DNA of 64,000 nucleotides from Spirodela intermedia (lineage: Eukaryota > Streptophyta > Magnoliopsida > Alismatales > Araceae): assembly GCA_902729315.2 (NCBI GenBank), contig LR746273.1:1927001-1991000 (forward strand), in the 5' to 3' direction. A model generated the notes under the pieces. That model did no database searches, was not told the origin of the DNA, and saw nothing but the letters and a program-made list of their open reading frames with translations. Both the position numbers and the translations under genes were made by a program. How positions within the stretch are numbered: position 1 is the stretch's first letter; each line of letters begins with the position of its first letter. Positions 48,762 to 60,194 of this stretch are shown here, in pieces.

Positions 48762-50425
48762 AGATATAGAGTTATATTAAACTTATGAGCCTAACTCATT
48801 TTCTCTCTCTCCTCCTCACCCCTACATATAGAGAGCCTCAATGTATCATCGTTAAATAAGACTCTTCATATGACTTTGGACTCATCTTGTCGATATTTTT
48901 TGTCTCTTTCTTCATTGGTCTCATCTTCTTTTTCTATTCATGTGTCATAGGTTTTTACTTCGTCATCTACACTCACCCCAACTATGATTCTTCTTTGTTA
49001 GATGGTTCTCTATGTGCACCTTCTCTTTTATGCTTAACACCAATAGCTCCACTCACACCATCTTTGTCGTCATATCTCAACTTTCTAATCACTTTTGTTG
49101 ATGTGCTATGATGGTGGAGGAGATCAAGAGTCTTTGTCATATCTCGACATGACGCTTGGTTCCTCATCCGTTATCTACTCCAATGATGAGTTATCATTGA
49201 GTATTCACAATCATGATGATTATAGATGTTTCTATTGATTGTCTCAAAACTCACTTAATGACCTAAAATTTTTCTCAAACATATGGAGAGTATTATATTA
49301 AAACCCTATCTTTGGTGGCAAAGCTTACTTCAGTTCATATGTTTTTGGTGCTTGTAGTCAACTTCTCATGGCTTATTCATTAATTGAATGTGAAGTATAC
49401 TTTTTTTCATGACGATCTTGAAAAACAAATGTATATGGAGCAACCTTTTGGTTTTATTTCGGCAAACTCACCAAAATTTGTGTACTTTATACATAAATTT
49501 ATATATAGCCTGAAGCAATCTCTTCAAACTTAGTTCAGTTGTTTTTGCATACTAATTCAAGATTTTGGTCTTTGTCAAAGTGACTTTGATCTCAACATGT
49601 CTATCATCATATTGTTGTAAGTTATGTTAATTTGTTTGTCAATGTTGATGATATCATTCTAGCGAGTAATGATAGATATGGTATTTTTGATTTCAAGTCT
49701 TTCTTTAGAGTAAAGTGACGATCAAGTATTTGAGTTAGCTTTGGTATTTTTTTAGGCATTTAGGTTGCTTGCTCTTCTGAGGGCTTAGTTGTCAATTAGC
49801 AAAAGTATATTCTTAATCTATTATAGAATGTACAAATATTGGGCACCAAACTTGTTCTTACATTGATAGATTCAAAAGTCAAGTTACTTTCATATTCAAG
49901 TGATGCTCTTGAGAATTGGAGACAATTTTATTATTTAGTAGGGTGACTTAATTACTTGACCTTGACATTTCTTTCATTATGTGGCCAATCAATTTATGGT
50001 CAATCCACATACTACTCAATATGATGTAATTATGAGGATCTTTCGACATCTGAGGGTACATCTTGGTTGACTTTTGTCTAAACCTTCTTCTTCCCTTAAA
50101 TATTCATAATTATTTTAGTACGTACTGAGTAAGTTCAAAGACACTCCACCATTATCTATTGCATGTTCAGTTAATTCTCTCAATTAAGGTATCTTCAAAA
50201 GCACAACTTACAAACATGTTTATGAAAGCTCTTCATAGTCCTCAGTTGCATTCCTCTTGCTCCAAGCTTGGAGCTTTAGATCTCTATAGTCCAACTTGAG
50301 GGGGGCTGTAAATATATATTTTGGGTTTATAGGCTTGGCTTATTTTCTCTCTCTCCTCATCACCCCTACGTGTGTAAAGCTTCTACCTTTCTTTTCATAA
50401 TAATAATACTATTTTCTTTGTCTTC
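48762..50425 (+). mobile_element. Decayed Ty1/copia retrotransposon, 1.66 kb, internally deleted
   Basis: Short LTRs of 107-119 bp flank the element: about 48762-48868 and 50307-50425, sharing CTCATTTTCTCTCTCTCCTC and TCACCCCTAC and ending CTTCA. The 3' LTR begins TGTAAATATA right after a polypurine tract (GAGGGGGGC, about 50298-50306). The interior, on the plus strand, has copia landmarks with stops and frameshifts: QMYMEQPFGF, the RT motif NVDDIILASND (about 49645-49680), and the RNase H tail QLTNMFMKALHSPQLH with SKLGALDLYSPT (about 50205-50300). Gag, protease and integrase are missing. It sits inside the second unit of the 169-bp tandem repeat. Confidence 0.8.
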
Positions 50426-50598
50426 AAAATATATATATAAAGATTCTAAGGTCTGAGATACTTTATGATCATCATATAATTATTAGGCTATGGTCTCAAA
50501 GATAGAAAATATGAAGGTCGATCTTAGAGGGAAAACAACAAGAAATAGTTATTTCATTAGATTAGATGTTCATGGGTTCCCTTAAGACATCAATTTAG

Positions 50599-50624
50599 AT
50601 ATATATATATATATATATATATAT
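50599..50624. repeat. (AT)n microsatellite
   Basis: A 26-bp AT dinucleotide run in the third 169-bp repeat unit, where the other units have a shorter TA-rich tract. Confidence 0.85.
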
Positions 50625-50672
50625 GAAAAAAAGGACTGCAGGGTATGCGATGCTTTATGATTCATTAGGTGA

Positions 50673-53600
50673 TATTTTTTTATCCAATCATAAACTCATG
50701 TAATTATGTCACAGTTTGCCATAATTGTCTTATTATGAAAGGTCATATCTTCCTCAATAGCACCCTTCGATGCGAATTGCTTTTGCAACTATAAAACGTT
50801 GCTGAATGATGACTTAGTTTATCTCTTCGGGAGAAAAAAAAAATCATAAAAGGGTCGTTTCGTTTTAGGGGAGTGTTCGTCGACAGTGAGTGACCTATGG
50901 AACGGGAGTGTGGGTCCTGTAGTGAGCCCTTTTCTTGGTTTGGAAAGGTCAACGCATAGAGGCTTCCTAAGCTACCTAGATCTGTGCTATGATAGTAAGT
51001 AACGTATGAATATGCCCAAAACGAGAATAAAAAAAGAGGAAGTTAAATCTAGTTCTTGATGAACTAAGAGGAGATTGAACACTGGAAATAGTTTTCATTA
51101 AGACATAGTTCAGCTCCGGCGGCTTGAGCATCCCTCGAATCATAACTTGGAGCCACCGGAGCCCGTAGCGCCCTTATTGACTTATCGGATCCAGCCGTCG
51201 TCCCTCTTTGGGTAACTACTGAGTGGACAATACAGGGAGGATCCCCTTTCCATCCCTCAGCTCCAGCATGCAGCAGAAGGTGTAGGGCTCGCCGTACGGG
51301 GAAGAGGCCGCAGGAGGGTCCCCTTCCGGTGGAGGCTGGCCATTAAGAGACTTGACGTGCTCCAAGCTTTGGATCGGGGCGGAGGAGGGGAGGGGGAAGG
51401 CCCTTCTTTCCTCCCCATGGGGAATAAGAAGAAGAAGAAGAAGCCATCATTAGATTAGGTCAGAGCTCTGCTCTGGGCTTCCTGGGAGCAGATGGTAGCC
51501 GAGAGCATACGATGTGTCACCCACCTATCATCAATGGAATCACATCTCTCAAGTGTGTGTTGTCTGTGGCGGCGGTGGGTGTGGGGGACCAGCCAGAGGA
51601 GCGGCAGGTCTCCGACGCCAAGAAAGGTCTCAAGTGGGCGGCTAGCCGGATGACGAGGTCTAAAGCCACACACCATTCTTTAATGGGTAATGGCGATAGG
51701 ATCCAAACGGCCTCCCTCTCCTTTCAACGTCCCGGTGGCGCATATAACCACGGTGCCGCTCCATCTTCTTATCCCCTCCCGACAGATGCTGTCGTCCTTC
51801 TTATCCCCCGCGCTGGTTCATTTATTCCATTTATTTCTCGCTTCCATGGAGAGCCTCGGCTGGCGTTATGTGAGGAAGCTCGGCCCCCACTGGTTGCCGA
51901 TGGGAGGAAGGTAGTCGCCGGATGAGGCCAGGGATCTGACGAGCGTAACGGCCCGGAAAAGGTCAACTCACCCTCACGAAATGGAACTGTTAATTGAATG
52001 GTAGAGTATCGGCGAACCTACTCTTCGCCTCAAAGAGCCTCTCAAGTCCTTGGTTTTATCAAGTCGATGAGGACATGAACAGGGGGCGCCTTCCGCGGCG
52101 TACGAGCGCAAGTCCAATCCCATTAATTTGAGAGGAGGAGAGAAGAGGAGCAGCGACGTGCCGCTCACGGAACCCCATGCTTGGTTCTCGACTTCTCTAT
52201 TCCTGGTCAACATCTAAGGATCTCCATATACTTGTCTTCGACAGTAAGTGTAGAACGCCATGATGAATCGATGAACCTACGAGAAACCTGCCGTAGAGCC
52301 GACGATGAAGTTTTTCTGGGTTTAATGAAGCATCCATAGTTGATTCGTCTATGGCTGACTTCATCGACGTTTCCGCGAGAAGAACGCGTTGACAACGCGA
52401 TGGGAACCGTTGACTTCTCGCTACGGTCATTAACAACCCGCCTCGATCATGGCCGTTGATTCTGATAAGGGTAGGAATCGCACCGGGTGTCGTTTCTGGA
52501 CATTTCTGATATCGTAAGACGTCTTGATGAGCATCTTAGTCATCGGAAGTCTGGCTCCATCCGGCAAACATCAAGTACATCTTCCCGGAAAGAACAAGCT
52601 CAAGTCGCCCGCGGCCCGGCTGGGACCCGATTCCCGGTTCAAAGATTTGACCAGATGGTTTCAAGATTTCTCAAGGGCAGAGTCGAGCTGATTCGGCCTC
52701 CTATAAGTCTGTTCATGGCGGCACTCATGCGAAGAAGAAGGGGAGATGGGATGACGATAAGAAGAGCGGTTCGATCTTGTAAACGATGACGATTAGGCGA
52801 ACGGGGACGGGGACGGGGACTTCCATCGACAAACAACTAAACTCGAGGGTGTTAAACAGTGCAACTGTGAGCTCCCTGTGCATTCAACTTGCGACGGCAT
52901 CCAACTTGGTGCTTGTCTGCATCAGTCATGCAGCAGACTGAGACAACTTTCGGTCTTCTCCGTGTACGAGCTCCGATTCAACGAGTCGGATTGTCCAGTG
53001 TGCGCGCCTCCTGGGAAACCCCAATGGGTAGAAAGGTATAATATATATATATATATATATATCGAGTGAGAGAGAGAGAGAGGTGGGCGGGGGGGTCTCG
53101 GGAAATGAGATGAGAATAGTAAACGGTGGAGACCCGTAAGAACCGTGTCAAGGTCGATGGAATTCCCATTCAACCGCCGTCCACTGGGAGACCAAGCTAT
53201 GAGGCCTCAATTTCGTCGACCTTGAATTCTACAGTGTTCTTTTGCGCGTTTGAATCCTTCTCGAGGGTGAGAAAGAGAGCGATAAAAATCGATAGAGAGA
53301 AGAAGAAAGGTAGGGAGGGAGGGAGGTAGAGCGAGAGAGAGGTTTACGGCGCAACAATAGTTGATCTTGGTCAACAAAGCAGAAAGGAGATCACAACATA
53401 AGCAAGAGGGCAAGTGTCAATGTCATCTGATACTTGAGATTAGTATTCAGAATAATGATGCAATATTATACTCCGATACCCATAACTCTCCCTTCTGCGT
53501 AAAAGGTACGACCTGCTCTACCTCCCCGGAAGGAATGCCAAGCCTCGAAAGCATGACGGATTCTCCTCCATCCGGCGTGCGACACGAAGAACACCCTGCG

Positions 53601-56159
53601 TCCTGCCTGTTGACTATTCATGACGGGTAATAAGACCCTGGGATTCTCACACCGTAAATATGAGAGGTCATGGCGTCTGATCGTTTCGCCATGGTATCTT
53701 GAAAACCAGAGATTGGGACACTTCACATGGTGATTACATTTTTGGTCAATGAGACGTGTCCAACAATCTGGGGATACCTTAGTTGGAAACGCCTTTTTTT
53801 GCCTGAAATCCGAAGAACTTCAACTCTAACATGAGAACTGACTATCATGTGTTTTTCATGCGCAATATCTCATCTGCAGATTATTGCATTATTTTACTAG
53901 TATTCTTATAAAGTTGCCCGTTAGTAGGGGTCGATGGGGCATGCACCAAACAAAATAGTGGAAAACTTTCTTGGTCGTACAAATTACCAAATGTGGGTTT
54001 TCTGTAATGAAGATTTCTTAAGAGCATGCATGAGATCCTACCCCTTTTTCTTAATCGGATTTTCACCGAGAAAACATGCAACTATATGAAATATTCGATC
54101 AATATACACACACGGAAAGATAAACCTTCTAGTGAAACATAATATCAAATAGCTCGCATGCATTGCCAATGTTACTTATCAAATGCCGTTGATCAATACT
54201 TACTTAAACCTGTTCTCCTTTAGTTAACAGCAATATTTTCATGTTGCCGTAAAAATGGGGCATAGTATGGACGGACATTTTATGGAACAACTCCGTCGAA
54301 TTTAATCCACAAGGGAGATGCCCCATCCGGGGCCCCCTCATCCGGCGGATGTTGGTGGGCGGGCCAGTTGACCGGGCTTCCTGCTGAGTAAAAAGAGGCG
54401 TACCGACGGGGAGCAGTCCGCTTCACGCTTCCCTGTCGAGGATCCTCGCCGGTGTTGTCCCCGGACCCCTCCTTTCCCAAATGCGTCCGACCGGATTTGG
54501 TGGGGAGGCGCCGGAGCGGTCTCCGGGACGGGGGTTCGGATCCCCAGTCTCGTTTCGCAGTATGAAAATCCGAGCTTTCTCGCTAAATCACACGATGGTG
54601 GATTCACCGATACTTTCCTTTTTTATATAGCTAGGGAATCTGATGAAAATCTTCATTGGAAATGCAATATTTACCTGGTTCTACTTAACAATTAAGTAAC
54701 TTTTTTCTCAATTAAGAAACTTATGCGAGCGAGTTATGAGCATATGGCGACATTTATTCAATTTGATATGACTTTTTTAACACTATTAAGGGGGGCACTC
54801 TACCGTGTACTCTGATAATCAATATTAATGTTTGACTTTCGGTATGTCGGCTCATTTATAAAGTTTTGTTCTTTTTTTACCCAGAGTTAGGAATAGCAAA
54901 GAGTATAAATCGCTAAAATCACCGCGGTCGCCCGTGGACCGGCCCCACTGAGGAGTCTCCGACGGCGAGCCGGAAACCCCGTGTGGGCCGTCGAAGTAGA
55001 CGGGGGGGGTCCTCCCGGGCCCCGGCGCCGCCGCCGCGTGTGGGCCGTCGAGTGCCGACGGCGTGCACGAGCGGCGCGTGATGGCGAACTCCGGCACGGA
55101 AGGCCGCTCCCCAACAGCGCGCCAGCGAGGGGATCCCGTCGTGCATGGCGCGCGCGCGCCGGGCGAGGTCCCTTCTGCGGTGGTGGGGACAAGGATATTA
55201 TTAATGATAAGACCTGCCCCCGTGAGCATGAATCCCGCAGTTAAAGGTTTGCTGTAATCATGTCACGTTTTCCTTTCTTTTCGAAGAGTGCCAGCCGGCG
55301 GCAAGCGACGGCCGGCTGCCGCGCCGTCGCGGTGGCCGTGGAGGAGACCCAGACAGGGATTTGTTAACAAACGCCCACATGGTTCGTCCTTCACACATAG
55401 CGGAAATGACGAGCTAGCGATGCGGTTTCCGCCGCTGATGTGAGAGAAAGCGCGACGGAGGGGGGGCCGCCGCTAGACTCCAACAGAAAGGAGAATACAA
55501 GCGTGAAAACAAACACTGTGGGAGAGAGCGAGGGGAACGGCAATCAGAACGTCAGGCGCAACAGGCGGCAGCAGGAGAAAGAAACTTCCCTGCAGGAGGT
55601 AAGTGAGAGGCGTGCGGCGAGTGGCCGGACGGCGCGGCTGAAGAGCCATGAGAGGAGCAGCATGAGACTGGATCACACAGACGATGCCGCTGATAATAAA
55701 TTGGACCGAAGACTGTTTAAGGAGAACAGCTGGAAACAGAGCGCCCCCCCGGCCCTCCACAACCACCGCCTGCGGGAACTCCGGAGACGGGGATGGCAAG
55801 GCGGTGGCTTTCTCGGCGGGCGTGGAGGAGCCGAACCGATTCACGAAAACTAAAGACGGCCATATGACTTTAAACCAGGAAGATGGAAGAGAATTTACTG
55901 TCAGGAAAGTGGGAGCGGCGGCGGAGCAGCTGCCGCGGACGCGGAGGAGTCCGAGGCGGGGAAAATTAGGTGCACAGAGCATTCAAGAATCAGGCTTTCG
56001 CACCGCAATTCCAAACCCACGGCAGGCGCGAACAGCAAGCATGCCCTGGAGATCTCCGTCCACCTACCGTTTGGTCGCCAGGAAGAGCTCGATTTCATCC
56101 CCTCATCCTTCCTCCGATTGGGGAAGGCGCGAGCTCGAATTTGTTGAATTCCAAGTGCT
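50673..56159. other. Long intergenic region without recognisable genes
   Basis: Only short or domain-free frames are present. Notable pieces: an (AT)n/(GA)n compound microsatellite at 53041-53082; a (GGGGAC)x3 hexamer run at about 52800-52820; a TATAAAT at about 54904 leading into a CpG-rich block from 54.92 to 55.34 kb in which CGTGTGGGCCGTCGA occurs twice (54980, 55037). The 55.4-56.15 kb part is purine-rich and lies just downstream of the ZAT gene stop, so it may be its 3' UTR. Nothing else can be supported. Confidence 0.5.
53041..53082. repeat. Compound (AT)n-(GA)n microsatellite
   Basis: About 22 bp of AT repeats, a short GCGAGT-like spacer, then a GA run to about 53082 followed by a G-rich stretch. 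Confidence 0.85.
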
Positions 56160-57389
56160 CTACTGCTCCGCATCGAAAACTGCAGACAGCTCGCCTTCCT
56201 CGTCCGCCGGTGGCGGTAGATTAAGATCTATTAGGCTCTCGCCGACGAGCATCCGGCCGCCGTAGCCGTGGACGGGAGAAACAGCAGAAGCCGCGGTAGC
56301 CGTCGCTTTCTTAGTGGCAGCAACCGTCGGCGCCACTTTAACTGGGGAGGGATTCATCGAGCTGGAAGACTGGGCTAGATGTGATCTCTTGTGCCCACCG
56401 AGGGCCTGGCCGGACCCGAAGACTCTGAAGCAAACAGGGCATTCGTGGATCCTCCGGTCGGTGGAGCCCGTCGATGGGGGGAAGTTAACCTCAGAATCGG
56501 CTTCCTGGATCTGATTCTCTGTGTGGGGATGGACGTCTTTCTCGTCCTCTTCATCTTGTCCCCGGACGGCGGCCGGCGCGACGCATGCTTTGATGTTCTT
56601 GTGGCTCGCTCGGTGACCGCCGAGAGCTTGGTACGAGCGGAAGACCTTCTTACACGTTCCGCACTGGTATCTGCTCCGCCCACCTCGTCGAGCTTTGGCC
56701 ATGGTGGTGTGTTCCTCTTCTGAGTCATCGTCCGATTGCCGGTTCTCCGCAGCCGCTTCTTCCCGGGGGGCCCCACCTCGATTGGAGCACTTGGGCTTCT
56801 TCTCCGGCGAGAACCCGCTGGTCCAGACATCGCGGGAGAGCATCATCAGACACCGGGCCACGTCCTCTTCCGGCGTCGAGTTGGAGACGGAGCTGACAGG
56901 CTCCGGGTCGAAAGAAGGCTCCGGCTGGGTCGCCGACGGCGGGTGGGACGAGCGGCGGCGTCGCTTAGATCGGCGGCGGAGAGACGGAGGCTTCGACGAC
57001 TCGGTCTCGCTCTCCCGGTCCTGGAGGACAATGGAGGACCCGCCGGGGGCGACATAGTCTACGGCCGGAAAAGTGGACGAGAACTCCGGATCCACGAGCC
57101 GGAAGCTTTTCCTCGGGTTCTCTCGTAATCCGTAGTAGACAAACTGCTTCCCGTCGTCGGAACCCGCCACCAGCACGCCCTCAACCATTAACACGGGGCC
57201 CGCTCGGTCTGTAACTTCCGCTACTTCCTCGGAGGCCGATGCAGAGAAAGAGGGAGAGGGTGGATGCTGAACCTGGATCTTGGGTGCCCCCGTGGGCGCG
57301 GCGGCGGTGATGTGAGACCGCATGTGGCCTCCGAGGGCTCTCCCGTTGGAGAAGCGCCGGAAGCAGAGCTTGCAAGTATGCTTCTCCAT
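56160..57389 (-). CDS. C2H2 zinc-finger repressor, ZAT1/4/9-like, 409 aa
   Basis: An uninterrupted minus-strand frame; the ATG at 57389 is the true start because the codon before it is GTG. Three plant Q-type C2H2 fingers are visible: CKLCFRRFSNGRALGGHMRSH (C6, C9, H22, H26), CGTCKKVFRSYQALGGHRAS (C243, C246, H259, H263) and CPVCFRVFGSGQALGGHKRS (C317, C320, H333, H337). Between fingers 1 and 2 lie YYGLRENPRKSFRLVDPEF (about 85-103), a basic RRRSKRRRR (about 139-147, likely nuclear signal) and EEDVARCLMMLSRDVW, all hallmarks of the ZAT1/4/9 group as I recall it. The C-terminus has an EAR repression motif LIDLNLPPP (about 386-394). The protein should be a nuclear transcriptional repressor, probably stress- or development-linked; the exact targets cannot be inferred. 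Plant genes of this family are usually intronless, as here. Confidence 0.93.
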   Translation of the reverse strand: MEKHTCKLCFRRFSNGRALGGHMRSHITAAAPTGAPKIQVQHPPSPSFSASASEEVAEVTDRAGPVLMVEGVLVAGSDDGKQFVYYGLRENPRKSFRLVDPEFSSTFPAVDYVAPGGSSIVLQDRESETESSKPPSLRRRSKRRRRSSHPPSATQPEPSFDPEPVSSVSNSTPEEDVARCLMMLSRDVWTSGFSPEKKPKCSNRGGAPREEAAAENRQSDDDSEEEHTTMAKARRGGRSRYQCGTCKKVFRSYQALGGHRASHKNIKACVAPAAVRGQDEEDEKDVHPHTENQIQEADSEVNFPPSTGSTDRRIHECPVCFRVFGSGQALGGHKRSHLAQSSSSMNPSPVKVAPTVAATKKATATAASAVSPVHGYGGRMLVGESLIDLNLPPPADEEGELSAVFDAEQ

Positions 57390-57605
57390 CACCGGAGGCG
57401 CCCCAGAGCTCCCCTCTGCTTCTCTCTCTCTCTCTCTCCTAGCAGCTCAGAGCCTAGAAATAGAAGGGATGGAGGGGGGTCTTTGTGGAAGGAAGCACGG
57501 GAGAGGAGGAGAAGAGGGCATAAGAAGCTAGATGAAAGGAGTAGGTGACAAGCATTCCTCAGCCCGCCAACGAAGGACACTCGCACCCCCCCATCATCCC
57601 CACAC

Positions 57606-57643
<38 letters not shown>

Positions 57644-58500
57644 GAATAAGAAAACCCCAAGAAGCTTTGATGCGGACTTAATCAAAGGAAGTAGGGGAGA
57701 CGATTTTTCTGGACCCAAAACTGAAAGACAGAGAGAAAGAGAGATCTTTGGCTGTTATTTCCAGATCCACCGGAAACCCCCCCCCCCACACACACAGTTT
57801 TACTCCATTACGACGTCAGAACATGTGACGGCGGGAACACAAGACCCCCTCCCTCCTCCCCCTCTCTTTATCAGCCGAGCCCCCTTCTCTCCCCACCCCC
57901 TCATAGCCCCCGATTTATTGAAAGACAACCGGCCCCCTCGGGGTTTCTTTATTATTAACAGCTCGTGACCCGAGCCAACTGTAACTGCCCCCCCGGGACG
58001 ACACTTTCCACCTGGTCCTCCTCTCTCCCTCTCTCTCAAGAATTCATTTTTGGGTTTCCTTTTCTTGCCCTTCGACTGCTCCGAGAAGGAAGGCAGGGGA
58101 AGCGAACTCCGGCAGAGCTTCGGTCGCCGCACATGCCAGCCCGTTGAGGGCCGGTCTCGCCACTCAGCCGCCTCCGCAGCTGCATACTACCAAGTCCTGC
58201 CGCCGAACCCGGGCACAACCCCACACCCCCTCCCCCCCTCAGGATCTCAACACCAGAAGGGCTCGGATTCGTGAGAGCAATTTAAAGCTCCTGCTTAACA
58301 CCATATGTTGGTAGATAATAAAACTCCCTGGTTAGCATCTAATGAGCTGCCGCAGGGGCGGGTACGATCTCCATTGTAGGGGGGGGTCTCACTGCTCCGC
58401 AAAGCGTAAACCGAATCATTCGGCTGCCGGAAAGGGCAGTGAAGGGGGTTTTAACGCTGTGCGCCCACACATGAGAGGACAGCCCGGCATCGCTACCCGG
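57390..58500 (-). promoter_or_regulatory. Leader and promoter of the ZAT-like gene
   Basis: Upstream of the minus-strand ATG the minus strand is strongly pyrimidine-rich: CT runs at about 57421-57440 and 57610-57642, plus a C-run at about 57776-57788 on the plus strand. This resembles the long CT-rich leaders of plant regulatory genes. No clear TATA box could be chosen. Confidence 0.4.
57610..57642. repeat. (GA)n microsatellite
   Basis: About 33 bp of GA repeats (CT on the coding strand of the ZAT-like gene), probably within its 5' leader. Confidence 0.85.
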
Positions 58501-59783
58501 CCATTAATATAGTTTTCCTGCAGTTTAAGACGTTCCAAGAATCTTCGACAGTTCCACCACCAGGCGACGGCGGGGTTTCTCTTCGGCTGCGAGATCCAAC
58601 TTGCGAAGAGAATCGGTCCCTCCTCCCTCTACTGCTCTCCCTCCCCGTTTCCTCTGCCTAGACCTTAACGCATTGGGAGGGAGAAAGATAGATACAACTC
58701 GGAAGGAGGTGGGCATCTGGTGCGGAGCTGCGACGAGTCAAATCAGCACTGAGCGAGTTATCCGAAGCGATCTGCATGACGGGCAAGGAAAGCTCGACCT
58801 CTCTGTCTGCCGTAAATGATGATTGGACGACAGCGATCATTCCACTCGCTCTGAAGCTGCCACTGCTCCTGCCGCTCCGTCATCAATCGGCGCGTGACTC
58901 CTCCGACAGGGCTAGACGAGCCACCTGGCAGGAAGCGGTCGGAGCCACCCTGGCACCATCCTCCCACTCGGAGCGACTCCGCTTCTCCATCCATGGCGTC
59001 GCAGGAGCTCGGCATCGTCCATGTCAGCAAATCAGACGCCCCCGTGCCCAGGTAATCGATGCCAGCTCGATTCAGCTGAGCTAACTGGAGTCGCCCTCGG
59101 TCTGACGTGGGTTTCATTCAATCTCGGTCGAATCTACGAGAACGTGGGTTCTTAAAATATGGTGCATCGGGACCGCTGCGAGGGGGTGAAGAAGTAATTT
59201 CTTCAGAAGGCCGATTAGATTTTCTGTTAATTATTCACTCTAGGTTAGTGATTTATCGAGGCCTTCATGAAAAATAAGATTGGGTTCGTAGACAACTTTC
59301 GTACATCCCGAACTATAAATGTAGAGGACGAACCAGCGCATTAATCGACATTGATGGTTGAAACCAAACGCGGGCTTCACCAGTCGGGTTCCAACAATGT
59401 TTGCCGTCTAATCATTCAATAAGATTCAATGGGGCGGAAAAAGGCCTGGCTTGCGTCTCCATCTCCCTTCAGCAATCGACGACCTCACATGAGCACAAGT
59501 CTGCAACCAGGGGAGAGAGAGAGAGAGGCGATGGCAGGGAAAAAAAGAAAAGAAAATGAGGCAGTGTAGCGACGATTGACTGGGATGGGCAGGGGCTGGA
59601 GCTCCGCCGGAGATACCGAGCTCCAACTACCATTCACGAATGGTAGGCTCGCTGGAGATACCGCCGGAGATACAGATGGTATGCTCACCGGCGTAAGTCC
59701 TTGCGTCGTCAGAGTTTACACCCCCGTCGTCGTTTACATGGGATTCCTAGTAGGCTAAGGCTCTTTATGAGGGGGGGAGGAAT
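58501..59783. other. Intergenic region
   Basis: Moderately GC-rich with short chance frames only. No domain, repeat family or RNA gene is recognised. Confidence 0.5.
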
Positions 59784-60194
59784 TCACCGTGTCAGTGGCC
59801 ATGGCTCGACAGAGCTGACGCCAATGGATGTTGCCGACGTCAGTTTCACGTGATTTCCACCCCCCGGGATCCAGATATCACGGAGGGTATACTCCGAGCC
59901 CCGCATCTTCCACGATGAAGGAAGCGTAGGAGGGTCACCTGTCTCTCCCGCAACACCAGTATTATTGGGGGAAGAGATCTCTCTCTCACTGCAATGGTTG
60001 TCATGGGGTCGTCCGTGAGAAGGAGATGACAAAAGAAGAGAGAACACAAACGTGCCTTTCGCCGACGCAGACGCCGGAGGCAGCAGAGGACCCTCTTCTC
60101 CTTCCTCCTGGCAGACTACCCAGTAAGCTTCGCATTCACTTTGCTCTTGGGGTTGAAGCATAAGGAAGAGTCGTACACGTCCGTGAACATTCAT
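59784..60194 (-). CDS. Uncharacterised ORF, 136 aa (doubtful)
   Basis: The frame starts at an ATG (MNVHGRVRLFLMLQPQEQ) with an in-frame stop shortly upstream and runs 136 codons. It has an acidic patch (CQEEGEEG) and a Ser/Ala/Pro-rich middle, but no signal peptide or domain that I recognise. No introns are needed. It could be a small lineage-specific protein, an exon, or chance. Kept only because it is the longest clean ATG-started frame in this interval. Confidence 0.2.
   Translation of the reverse strand: MNVHGRVRLFLMLQPQEQSECEAYWVVCQEEGEEGPLLPPASASAKGTFVFSLLLSSPSHGRPHDNHCSEREISSPNNTGVAGETGDPPTLPSSWKMRGSEYTLRDIWIPGGGNHVKLTSATSIGVSSVEPWPLTR

Larger units (their letters stand above)
48478..50672. 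repeat. Three-copy 169-bp tandem repeat, second copy split by a copia element
   Basis: Units start with ATGGTCTCAAAGATAG at 48478, 48647 and 50490. Each continues through AAAACAACAAG-like, GTTCATGGGTCTCC and a TA-rich tract, then GGTATGAGATA and TTTATGATCATCATAT. Unit 1 is continuous (169 bp). Unit 2 stops in its TA-rich tract near 48762 and resumes at about 50426 after the copia element. Unit 3 runs to about 50672 and its TA tract has expanded to an (AT)n run. Confidence 0.8.

Noticed and set aside
54530-54560. tRNA T-arm-like GGGGGTTCGGATCCCC
   Set aside because: No acceptor stem, D-arm or anticodon arm can be folded around it.
55440-56265. Plus- and minus-strand frames of 137-193 codons
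   Set aside because: Downstream of and overlapping the ZAT-like 3' end, with low-complexity sequence and no domain.
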